NCBI GenBank assembly: GCA_002450335.1
Contig: DJZB01000022.1
Span: forward strand, 75,252-89,717
Source of the DNA: Rhodobiaceae bacterium UBA6963
GTDB lineage: Bacteria > Pseudomonadota > Alphaproteobacteria > RS24
Reading direction: 5' to 3'
DNA length: 14,466 bases
Part shown: piece by piece, positions 1 through 6,502 of the stretch
Layout: each line of letters opens with the position of its first letter
Position numbering within the stretch: the first letter of the stretch is position 1
Position numbers and translations under genes: made by a program
The notes under the pieces: generated by a model
What the model was told of the DNA's origin: nothing
What the model saw: the letters and a program-made list of their open reading frames with translations, nothing else
Database searches by the model: none

Positions 1-13
1 GGCTCTGGTGTTC

Positions 14-25
14 GCTAGCGCTAGC
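14..25. repeat. Perfect 12-bp palindrome GCTAGCGCTAGC
   Basis: The 12 bases read the same on both strands and contain two copies of the GCTAGC hexamer. They lie a few bases past the stop codon of the minus-strand SnoaL-like gene. There is no loop and no T-run on the minus side, so this does not look like an intrinsic terminator. The window edge prevents seeing whether it belongs to a larger repeat. Confidence 0.5.
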
Positions 26-29
26 TTTG

Positions 30-596
30 CTAAGGCCCGGGCTTAAACAGCTTCAACAGTTTGTAGGACGGGTCTTCGGTTCCAGGACATCCGATATGCA
101 CACCGTCAATCATGGGATGATCGAGCGCTACATCCGAGGGATCGCTGACATAAACCCAGTCAGCGTCAATACTTCGGCTGGAAAACTTCCATTTGCCCTC
201 GCGCTTTTCATAAATATCAAAGTAACGACCGCCAATTAAAACATCATGTCCGTTTGGGTCACCGTCAGGCTGAACCTTGTGAAAGGCGATTATATATGTT
301 TCGCCCTCGGCATAATCAGGGTTTTCAGGGTCAAAAAAGATATTATGGGTCGTTACATTATGATGAAGAATTGCCATGGCTTTTTGAATATCAGGAAGCA
401 TATCGATGAATTCCATCGCCGGACCTTTGAAGAAATTGCCGTGATCATCATAGGCATCTTCATGATATAAAGACCGCATAAGCACATGGTCATGTCTGTC
501 CGCTGCACGGCAATATATTTGTACAAGTTCTCTTATGGCTTCTTTATCCAGAAGCTTTTTTAGTTCATTTTGCATGTCTGATGGAATTTCCGTCAT
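30..596 (-). CDS. SnoaL-like / NTF2-fold protein of unknown substrate
   Basis: Predicted 188-residue soluble protein with no signal peptide or membrane segment. An early helix (DKEAIRELVQIYCRAADRHD, about residues 17-36), then the RSLYHEDAYDDHG stretch (41-53) and a HHNVTTHN segment (79-86), resemble the SnoaL-like cone-fold family, PF13577 type. That fold includes dehydratases, isomerases, hydrolases and small subunits of ring-hydroxylating dioxygenases; Asp33, His35 and His79/His80 are candidate active-site residues by position, which is inference. The start at 596 is chosen because GGGAGGA (601-607) sits just ahead of it; the in-frame ATG at 617 would add seven residues but place this strong site inside the coding region. 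It is transcribed away from panB and nothing nearby suggests a pathway. The family call is fairly safe; substrate and reaction cannot be stated. Confidence 0.8.
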   Translation of the reverse strand: MTEIPSDMQNELKKLLDKEAIRELVQIYCRAADRHDHVLMRSLYHEDAYDDHGNFFKGPAMEFIDMLPDIQKAMAILHHNVTTHNIFFDPENPDYAEGETYIIAFHKVQPDGDPNGHDVLIGGRYFDIYEKREGKWKFSSRSIDADWVYVSDPSDVALDHPMIDGVHIGCPGTEDPSYKLLKLFKPGP

Positions 597-600
597 TTTG

Positions 601-607
601 TCCTCCC
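601..607 (-). promoter_or_regulatory. Ribosome binding site fixing the SnoaL-like gene start
   Basis: The minus strand reads GGGAGGA here, four bases before the ATG at 596. This near-perfect Shine-Dalgarno favours that ATG over the in-frame ATG at 617, which has no purine-rich site ahead of it. Confidence 0.7.
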
Positions 608-763
608 GTTTGGCCATAACTTTATTAATCGCATTCCTAAACTACAACAGGAAACCACAATAAAAACACAAGGTGATGTTTGCTCAAATCATCTTTTTGG
701 GTTAATTTCCGCAAAATATCGGGGTTATCACTGCTCAGCACATGTTCGAAAACCCCATTCGCG

Positions 764-770
764 AAGGAGA
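764..770 (+). promoter_or_regulatory. Ribosome binding site fixing the panB start
   Basis: AAGGAGA lies five bases ahead of the ATG at 776. It supports starting PanB at MSVQKV rather than at an upstream in-frame TTG at 680, whose 32-codon extension has no resemblance to PanB. Confidence 0.8.
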
Positions 771-775
771 CGGAT

Positions 776-1609
776 ATGTCCGTTCAAAAGGTTCAACAAC
801 GCTTTACGGTTCCCGGTCTCACCTCACGAAAGGCTGCCGGGGGAGACCCGATTGTTTGTCTGACATCCTATCATGCTCACACTGCCCGCTTGATTGATCC
901 CTATGTTGATGTCCTGCTGGTCGGCGATAGCCTTGGCATGGTTATGTATGGCATGGAAAGCACGTTAGGCGTCACACTGGACATGATGATTGCACATGGT
1001 GCAGCAGTTGTGCGCGGCTCAGAGCGCGCATTGGTTGTGGTTGATATGCCTTTTGGGACCTATGAAGAAAGCCCTGAAGTGGCCTTTAGAAATGCTGCGC
1101 GCATTATTAAGGAAACCGGATGTCAGGCAGTTAAGCTTGAAGGTGGGCAATCCATGTCGGCTACTATTGCCTATATGCATGAACGCGGTATACCCGTTAT
1201 GGCTCATATCGGGCTGACACCTCAAAGTGTTAATGTGATGGGTGGTTTTAAAACTCAGGGTCGAACTCATGAGGAATGGGCAGCCTTGGAAGCGGACGCT
1301 GCGGCGGTTGCACAAGCAGGGGCGTTCAGTGTTGTTCTTGAAGGTATGGCAGCGCCCTTGGCTGATAAAATCACGGCTGAATTGGCTATTCCGACTATTG
1401 GAATTGGGGCGTCCTCTCAATGCGATGGGCAAATATTGGTGACCGAAGATATGCTCGGTCTGTCACCGGAAGTTCCCCGCTTTGTGAAAGAATTTGCGAC
1501 GCTGGGAGCCCAAATTGCCGGTGCGGCGGAAGCCTATGCGCGAGAAGTTCGTTCAAGAACTTTTCCGTCTGAACAACATACTTATGGTATGAAGAAAAAA
1601 GTTGATTAA
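776..1609 (+). CDS. panB: 3-methyl-2-oxobutanoate hydroxymethyltransferase (ketopantoate synthesis)
   Basis: PanB transfers a hydroxymethyl group from 5,10-methylenetetrahydrofolate to 2-oxoisovalerate to make ketopantoate, the first committed step of pantothenate and coenzyme A synthesis. It is a cytoplasmic, Mg-dependent TIM-barrel enzyme. The 277-residue product is close to the usual 264. Visible family motifs are LLVGDSLGM (residues 47-55), MPFGTY (91-96), VKLEGG (119-124), AHIGLTPQ (143-150) and IGIGAS..CDGQILV (208-222). Asp51 and Asp90 match the metal-binding aspartates, and Glu122 and Glu189 the conserved acidic residues of the E. coli enzyme. Start set by the AAGGAGA site. The usual partner panC is not in the window; instead panB heads a plus-strand cluster with the YfgM-like gene 39 bases downstream. 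Identification is firm; co-transcription with the envelope genes is inferred from spacing. Confidence 0.97.
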   Translation: MSVQKVQQRFTVPGLTSRKAAGGDPIVCLTSYHAHTARLIDPYVDVLLVGDSLGMVMYGMESTLGVTLDMMIAHGAAVVRGSERALVVVDMPFGTYEESPEVAFRNAARIIKETGCQAVKLEGGQSMSATIAYMHERGIPVMAHIGLTPQSVNVMGGFKTQGRTHEEWAALEADAAAVAQAGAFSVVLEGMAAPLADKITAELAIPTIGIGASSQCDGQILVTEDMLGLSPEVPRFVKEFATLGAQIAGAAEAYAREVRSRTFPSEQHTYGMKKKVD

Positions 1610-1648
1610 TCTAACGTCCTTGCGACAACACAATCTCTGGAGTGACCT

Positions 1649-2314
1649 GTGAGTGAATTATTTGATGAAATAGAAGCTGAACTACGCAGTGATCGCCTCA
1701 AAGCATTTTGGGATAGATATGGCTCTGCCATTATTATTGTGCTGTTGGCGATTGTTGTTCTTGTTGCGGGATCGAATATCTACAGTTCTTACAGAACCTC
1801 GCAAAACATCAAAGCTTCAGAGAGGTATGAAGCGCTTATAGAGCAAGTCGGAGATGCAAACCAAGAGACAAGTATTCAACTATTCTCGGATTTTATTCTG
1901 GCTGAGGATAATGGGTATGGAAAAATTGCGGCTTTTCATAAAGCACGTCTCCTGCATCAATCCGGCGATACCGACTCCGCGGTTGAAGCCTATGATATTT
2001 TATCAGATGACGGCTCTCTGCCTTCGGCGTTGAATGCTCTTGCTGAACTAAGCGCTGCTTCTTTGCTGGTCGGATCTATTCCCGCATCAGATCTTGATGC
2101 GCGTTTGCAAGGCTTATTGAGGCCTGATAATGCTTATCGTCATTCGGCGCGTGAACTGGCCGGTCTGGCTTATTTTCTATCAGAGGAATATCTGACAGCG
2201 CGTGAGATATATGATATGGCACTGAGCGATAATGAGCTGCCTGAGTCCCTCAGGGCACGTATCATAATTATGCGTGGTCTTGTTGTTGATGAATTGCTGA
2301 ATAATAAATCTTGA
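1649..2314 (+). CDS. YfgM-like membrane-anchored tetratricopeptide protein
   Basis: A 221-residue protein with a short acidic cytoplasmic N-terminus (MSELFDEIEAELRSDRLKAF), one transmembrane helix at about residues 26-46 and a helical, TPR-like periplasmic region. This layout matches the YfgM family (PF09976 type), which in E. coli is an ancillary SecYEG subunit and periplasmic chaperone partner. Length is close to the E. coli protein (206). The start is a GTG at 1649, preceded by TGGAG at 1638-1642 with six bases between; no in-frame ATG lies near the conserved N-terminus. It sits directly before bamB and der, the same order as yfgM-bamB-der in E. coli, which strengthens the call and points to a role in exported or outer-membrane protein biogenesis. 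Sequence identity to YfgM is probably low, so the exact function in this organism is inferred. Confidence 0.85.
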   Translation: MSELFDEIEAELRSDRLKAFWDRYGSAIIIVLLAIVVLVAGSNIYSSYRTSQNIKASERYEALIEQVGDANQETSIQLFSDFILAEDNGYGKIAAFHKARLLHQSGDTDSAVEAYDILSDDGSLPSALNALAELSAASLLVGSIPASDLDARLQGLLRPDNAYRHSARELAGLAYFLSEEYLTAREIYDMALSDNELPESLRARIIIMRGLVVDELLNNKS

Positions 2315-2324
2315 AAGTAACTTT

Positions 2325-3662
2325 ATGCATCTTCTGAAAACTAACCCGCTTAGACTTCTTATTGTTGGCACGCTTACAACATTTATGTTGAGTGCCTGTT
2401 CGGATGACAGCCGTGAGGAAGCAGAGAAAAAGCTAAAAGGCGACCGTATTTCCGTGCTGAGTTATGAACGCAGTCTTCGTGCTGATCCGCGTTTGTCGGG
2501 TGTGCCAATAGTGCTTCCCCAACCTTATGAAAATGATGGTTGGCATCAACCGGGCGGTTTTGCTGACAATGTTGCTCATCATTTGATGATTAATGATGAA
2601 ACACGTAAAAAATTCTCAATCTCATTTGTTAAGGGCAGTACACGTGATTTGAAAATGACTGCTATGCCTGTCATTGCCGAAGATATGATTTTCGGACTTG
2701 GCGCAGATATGCGTCTGACGGCTGCAAATGCCCATACAGGTAAAAAAATATGGACGCTTAAAGTCTATCAAAAGGGTGCTGAAATTGAAGATGGTTTTGG
2801 CGGCGGTATCTCCTACTGGGGTGGGCAGGTTTTTGTGGCTACGGGCTTTGGGGAGCTTCTTGCTGTTGATGCTAAAACAGGCCGGGTAAACTGGCGTGAG
2901 ACAAGCGCAATACCTTTCAAAACATCCCCTACGGTAGATGACGGTAAAGTGTTCGTTGTCAGCCATGATAATCAGCTTCAGGTGTTTTCCACTGATGATG
3001 GGCGCCGCATTTGGACGCATCTGGCAATTGTTGAACCTGCCACTATTCTGTCCTCACCAAGTCCCGCCGTTTCCGGCGATAGTGTCGTGACGGGGTTTAG
3101 TTCCGGTGAAGTCGTTTCTCTGCGTGTGACCAATGGCACAGTTAACTGGGAAGATATGCTTTCCCGAGCAGGACAATTAACACCTTTATCAGATTTGAAC
3201 CCGATTGTCGGGCGTCCGGTTATTGACCGCGATAGAGTTTTTGCCGCCAGTCATGGCGGGCGCATGGTCTCAATAGATTTACGCACCGGCGAGCGGGTCT
3301 GGATGGCTGAGATTAAATCCATTGAGACCCCTTGGGTTGCAGGGGATAATTTGTTTCTTGTAACAACAGATTCCAAAGTTATCTGTCTGTCCAGAGGGCA
3401 GGGAAGAATTCGTTGGATTACGCAATTACAAGATTATGAAGATGATGAAAAAGATGACCCTGTATCTTGGTCTGGACCCGTGCTTGCCGGCGATAGGTTG
3501 CTTCTAGCATCCTCTCTTGGTGATTTAGCTTCTATTTCACCTTATACGGGTGAAATTATTAGTCTCACAGATGTGGGAGACCCGGTGTCGATTTCACCAA
3601 TTGTTGCCAATAAAACAGTATATGTTTTGACCGATGAAGGTAGGCTAATTGCTTACCGCTAA
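2325..3662 (+). CDS. bamB: Outer membrane assembly lipoprotein BamB
   Basis: A 445-residue lipoprotein with a PQQ-like beta-propeller. The signal peptide ends at lipobox LSAC with Cys25 as the lipidated residue; Ser at +2 fits outer-membrane sorting by the E. coli rule. Propeller blades show repeated patterns such as LTAANAHTGKKIW, LLAVDAKTGRVNW, LQVFSTDDGRRIW, VSLRVTNGTVNW and MVSIDLRTGERVW, covering roughly residues 95-445. BamB is a scaffold of the BAM complex, binding BamA and helping insertion of beta-barrel proteins. It is longer than E. coli BamB (392), mainly from a 60-80 residue region between the lipobox and the first clear blade. It follows the YfgM-like gene by ten bases and precedes der, as in many proteobacteria. 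The start ATG at 2325 has only a weak purine-rich upstream stretch (GAAAG), so translation may be coupled to the upstream gene. Confidence 0.95.
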   Translation: MHLLKTNPLRLLIVGTLTTFMLSACSDDSREEAEKKLKGDRISVLSYERSLRADPRLSGVPIVLPQPYENDGWHQPGGFADNVAHHLMINDETRKKFSISFVKGSTRDLKMTAMPVIAEDMIFGLGADMRLTAANAHTGKKIWTLKVYQKGAEIEDGFGGGISYWGGQVFVATGFGELLAVDAKTGRVNWRETSAIPFKTSPTVDDGKVFVVSHDNQLQVFSTDDGRRIWTHLAIVEPATILSSPSPAVSGDSVVTGFSSGEVVSLRVTNGTVNWEDMLSRAGQLTPLSDLNPIVGRPVIDRDRVFAASHGGRMVSIDLRTGERVWMAEIKSIETPWVAGDNLFLVTTDSKVICLSRGQGRIRWITQLQDYEDDEKDDPVSWSGPVLAGDRLLLASSLGDLASISPYTGEIISLTDVGDPVSISPIVANKTVYVLTDEGRLIAYR

Positions 3663-3694
3663 CAGGTCGCTTTTTTAAGTCAGGGAAGAAACTG

Positions 3695-5086
3695 ATGAGC
3701 TTTACGCTGGCTATAGTCGGGCGTCCGAATGTCGGTAAATCAACGCTTTTCAATCGTTTGACGGGTAAGAAACTTGCTCTTGTTGATGATCGTCCCGGTG
3801 TAACACGCGACAGACGTGAGGGTGACGCGCGTCTGGGAGAATTACGCTTTACAGTAATTGACACTGCTGGTCTTGAAGATGCTAAGACCGGCACACTTGA
3901 GGCGCGCATGCGTCAGCAAACCGAAATTGCCATAACGCAAGCCGATATGGTGCTGATGCTGGTAGATGCCCGAACAGGGCTTCTGCCTGAAGACAGATAT
4001 TTTGCAGATCTTATTCGTAAATCCCCGCACGAGGTCGTGCTGGCGGCAAATAAGTATGAAGGTGATAAAGCTGAGGCGGGTTTTCTGGAAGCCTATGAGC
4101 TTGGCTTTGGTGATCCGATTGGTTTGTCTGCTGAGCACGGTCATGGCATTGGTGACCTTTATGACCGTGTTAAAGCAGCTATGGGTGCGGAAGCAGATAT
4201 TTTTGAGGAAGAAGACGACGAAGAAGCATTTGATCCTGACACACCCTATGAGGTTGATCCAGATGTTCCATTGCGGGTTGCTATCTTAGGTCGGCCGAAT
4301 GCAGGGAAGTCCACATTAATTAATTATATGCTGGGTGAAGAGAGAATGTTGACTGGGCCTGAAGCCGGAATTACGCGCGATGCGATTGGTATTGACTGGC
4401 AATGGCAAGATGGTGAACAGAAAAGACCAATAAAATTATGGGATACGGCAGGTATTCGCAGGAAATCGCGTGTATCTGAAAAGCTTGAAAAGCTCTCAGT
4501 TGCTGACGCACTTAGGGCCGTTAAATTTGCTGAAATTGTTGTTTTGCTGATTGATGCTGATACCCCATTTGACAAACAGGATGTGCAACTAGCTGATCTG
4601 GTTGAACGCGAAGGGCGGGCCATGGTCATTGCCATCAACAAATGGGATCTCAAGCTAGATAGAAATGAAATTCGAGAAATTATTCGCGACAAGCTAGAGT
4701 TTGCTTTGCCACGCTTGCGGGGTGTTCCTGTTATCACGATGTCGGCTAAAACCGGAAAGGGCGTGGAGAGGCTCATGCCGGCTGTTATTCGACAGCACGA
4801 AATTTGGAATGGGCGGGTTCCAACAGCTCGTTTAAACAAATGGTTGGCAGATGCCATTACACGACATGCGCCCCCGGCTGATAAAGGGCGCCCTGTGCGC
4901 TTGCGATATGTTACCCAAGCGAAAGCTAGACCGCCGACATTTGCTGCTTTTTCTAGTCGAGGTCATGCTGTTCCAGAGAGTTATATCCGGTATCTTATTA
5001 ATTCGTTGCGTGAAGCATTTGATTTGGAGGGAGTGCCAATCAGGTTCTTTATCCGAAAGGGCAAGAATCCCTATGATGATAAATAG
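3695..5086 (+). CDS. der: Ribosome assembly GTPase Der (EngA)
   Basis: Der has two tandem Era-like GTPase domains and a C-terminal KH-like domain, and is needed for late 50S subunit assembly. In this 463-residue protein, domain 1 has GRPNVGKS (9-16), DTAG (56-59) and NKYE (119-122). An acidic linker with EEEDDEEAFD (171-180) follows. Domain 2 has GRPNAGKS (199-206), DTAG (250-253) and NKWD (315-318). The C-terminal portion from about 350 is the KH-like domain, ending in RKGKNPYDDK. The E in NKYE replaces the usual Asp of the NKxD guanine-specificity motif in the first domain; I recall similar NKxE variants in other alphaproteobacterial Der proteins, so this is probably lineage-typical. Start at ATG 3695 follows AGGGAAG. 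It is the last gene of the panB-YfgM-bamB-der cluster; no clear terminator follows. Confidence 0.97.
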   Translation: MSFTLAIVGRPNVGKSTLFNRLTGKKLALVDDRPGVTRDRREGDARLGELRFTVIDTAGLEDAKTGTLEARMRQQTEIAITQADMVLMLVDARTGLLPEDRYFADLIRKSPHEVVLAANKYEGDKAEAGFLEAYELGFGDPIGLSAEHGHGIGDLYDRVKAAMGAEADIFEEEDDEEAFDPDTPYEVDPDVPLRVAILGRPNAGKSTLINYMLGEERMLTGPEAGITRDAIGIDWQWQDGEQKRPIKLWDTAGIRRKSRVSEKLEKLSVADALRAVKFAEIVVLLIDADTPFDKQDVQLADLVEREGRAMVIAINKWDLKLDRNEIREIIRDKLEFALPRLRGVPVITMSAKTGKGVERLMPAVIRQHEIWNGRVPTARLNKWLADAITRHAPPADKGRPVRLRYVTQAKARPPTFAAFSSRGHAVPESYIRYLINSLREAFDLEGVPIRFFIRKGKNPYDDK

Positions 5087-5163
5087 AGAGTAAATACGCC
5101 ATCTACAGTTCAAAGTTATCCTCTCAGCAACTGCGTCAAAATTTCACTTTCCTGGTTAATGAA

Positions 5164-5191
5164 GCTGACTAAATTTAATTAGCGTTATAGA
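5164..5191 (+). promoter_or_regulatory. Possible sigma-70-type promoter of the cysteine-rich lipoprotein gene
   Basis: GCTGAC (5164-5169) and TATAGA (5186-5191) are separated by 16 bases in an AT-rich spacer. A start near 5198 would give a short leader containing AAGG (5205-5208) before the ATG at 5216. The -35 match is partial and AT-rich DNA makes such hits common, so this is only a candidate. Confidence 0.3.
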
Positions 5192-5215
5192 GCCAATTAG
5201 TTTTAAGGTATTGTT

Positions 5216-5782
5216 ATGATGATGAGCCAAAAAAAGTTTAATCAAATATTCTCTTTTCAAGGTATGAAAGTACGCCGCCTATCAATGTCAGCGTTTTGCG
5301 TTTTGCTTCCAATATTCCTAACAGCTTGCGCTTCAGCTCCGCCATTTAAGGAAAGAGCTGAAGGACTGATTGGCCTTGGTGAAAAAGAGCTCCTTGCCTG
5401 CTCGGGATTACCGAATGCTAGCTTCACAATGCAAGACGGTGTTCAAATTCTGGTTTATTCGCTTAGAAGATCAGAAATCAAAGATTATGGTTTTGGTTCA
5501 TATTGGGGGCATTGGGGAAGTTGCAGCCCGCTCTCCGGACGTCTGACTAATCGATGCGGCCCGTTTGGTATTGCAGCGGATCTTGAAATTAGAGAGCGAA
5601 ATTGTCAGGTCGGGTATTGGATCAAAGACGGCAAAGTTTCCAATGTTATGGGTGAAAATACCGCCGGTGGTCTTGGATTGTGTGGTCAACTTCTTAATCG
5701 CTGCTTGAAACCTATTGAAAAAGAAAATGATAAATCATCCGGTTCACAAGCAGACAAAAGAGCAGACAAACCTAGCTATTAA
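5216..5782 (+). CDS. Cysteine-rich lipoprotein of unknown function
   Basis: I do not recognise a named family. The 188-residue product has basic residues (KVRR), a hydrophobic core and lipobox LTAC, with Cys38 as the probable lipidated residue, so it should be an envelope lipoprotein. The segment GLGEKELLACSGLPN (53-67) resembles the G-x-S/G-x-x-x-L/V-x-x-x-x-G-x-P pattern of small SmpA/OmlA-like lipoprotein domains; this is a weak structural hint. Six further cysteines (62, 103, 114, 130, 156, 163) could form up to three disulphides. A Gly/Trp-rich stretch (91-101) and a charged tail (168-188) are also seen. The start at 5216 has AAGG seven bases upstream and three ATG codons in a row; the later ATG at 5264 would give a compact 22-residue signal peptide but has a badly spaced site. 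It stands alone after a 129-base spacer, converging on the SDR gene. Confidence 0.85.
   Translation: MMMSQKKFNQIFSFQGMKVRRLSMSAFCVLLPIFLTACASAPPFKERAEGLIGLGEKELLACSGLPNASFTMQDGVQILVYSLRRSEIKDYGFGSYWGHWGSCSPLSGRLTNRCGPFGIAADLEIRERNCQVGYWIKDGKVSNVMGENTAGGLGLCGQLLNRCLKPIEKENDKSSGSQADKRADKPSY
5749..5770 (+). repeat. Short tandem duplication in the lipoprotein tail
   Basis: The 10-base unit AGCAGACAAA occurs at 5749-5758 and 5761-5770, a 12-base period that keeps frame and encodes ADKR followed by ADKP. It looks like a small in-frame duplication in a disordered, charged C-terminal tail. Confidence 0.5.
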
Positions 5783-5788
5783 GTAAGT

Positions 5789-6502
5789 TCACCACTTGGA
5801 TATAATTTCACCGGTTTCCTGATAATCAGGTGCGCAAAGAGATATTATTTGTGGCGCAACATCCTCGGCAGTCGGCAGGGTTGATGGGTTTTCCCCTGGC
5901 ATGGCCTGAGCACGCATGGCTGTTCTGACTGGGCCAGGCGAATAAAGGTTTACTTTCAATGATGTGTTTTTTTGTTCATTGGCCCAGCTTTTCACCAATG
6001 CATCCAGTGCTGCTTTTGATGTGCTGTAAGCTCCCCAAAATGGCTTGGCTGAATAGGCCGCACCGGAGGTTAAAAATACTGCACGTCCATGATCGGATGC
6101 AAGTAAAAGCGGCTCCAGGGCTCTGATTAAACGCGCATTGGCAGTTACATTAACGGCTAAAGTCTTTTCAAACTCGTCAGGTGTCATGTGGGCGACGGGT
6201 GAAATAGGCCCTAGAATGCCTGCATTTCCAATGAAAACATCCAACTTACCCCAGCGCTCAGCAATTACCCCACCAAGGCGGTCAATGGCGTCATAATCAG
6301 TAATATCCATGGGAACGCCCGTTGCTTCACCACCGGCACTGACTATCTCGTCATAGACATCTTCCAACCCCCCCTGCGTTCTGGCTAACAAAAGGACATG
6401 AACATTCTGTTCTGCAAGGGTAAGTGCTACGGCTCTTCCAATACCGCGACTAGCACCTGTCACCAGCGCGACACGCTGGCTGTCCTTGGCAGATAAATTC
6501 AT
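5789..6502 (-). CDS. Short-chain dehydrogenase/reductase (SDR) family oxidoreductase
   Basis: A 237-residue classical SDR, a Rossmann-fold NAD(P)H-dependent oxidoreductase. Cofactor motif TGASRGIG is at residues 15-22, NAG at 93-95, Asn118 in NVT, Ser146 in LTSGAAYS, and the YxxxK pair is Tyr159/Lys163, so the N-S-Y-K catalytic set is complete. Arg41 in LLLARTQ, at the end of the second strand, suggests NADP(H) preference (inference). Length is typical. The N-terminal ATG overlaps the purF stop by one base (TAATG), indicating translational coupling. It is the last gene of the minus-strand cluster, a position I recall an SDR occupying after purF in other alphaproteobacteria. The substrate cannot be read from sequence: the region after SPGPVRT, which forms the substrate lid, is not diagnostic. 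FabG-like and generic reductase roles both remain possible. Confidence 0.93.
   Translation of the reverse strand: MNLSAKDSQRVALVTGASRGIGRAVALTLAEQNVHVLLLARTQGGLEDVYDEIVSAGGEATGVPMDITDYDAIDRLGGVIAERWGKLDVFIGNAGILGPISPVAHMTPDEFEKTLAVNVTANARLIRALEPLLLASDHGRAVFLTSGAAYSAKPFWGAYSTSKAALDALVKSWANEQKNTSLKVNLYSPGPVRTAMRAQAMPGENPSTLPTAEDVAPQIISLCAPDYQETGEIISKW

Noticed and set aside
676..705. Nine-codon mini-ORF (MFAQIIFLG) in the panB leader, possibly an attenuation peptide
   Set aside because: The AAGG site is too close to its ATG, there are no valine codons to link it to the pathway, and no terminator/antiterminator pair is visible.
721..756. Inverted repeat GGGGTT...AACCCC in the panB leader
   Set aside because: Six-base arms with a 24-base loop and no T-run; too weak to call a terminator or riboswitch.
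680..775. In-frame TTG-initiated extension of PanB by 32 residues
   Set aside because: The extension does not resemble PanB, and a strong AAGGAGA site sits just ahead of the ATG at 776.
4324..4857. 177-codon minus-strand open frame opposite der
   Set aside because: It lies wholly antisense to der, is serine-rich and low in complexity, as expected for a shadow frame.
5087..5215. Search for a terminator after der in the 129-base spacer
   Set aside because: Only a distant GAGAG/CTCTC pair and AT-rich short symmetries are present; no stem followed by a T-run.
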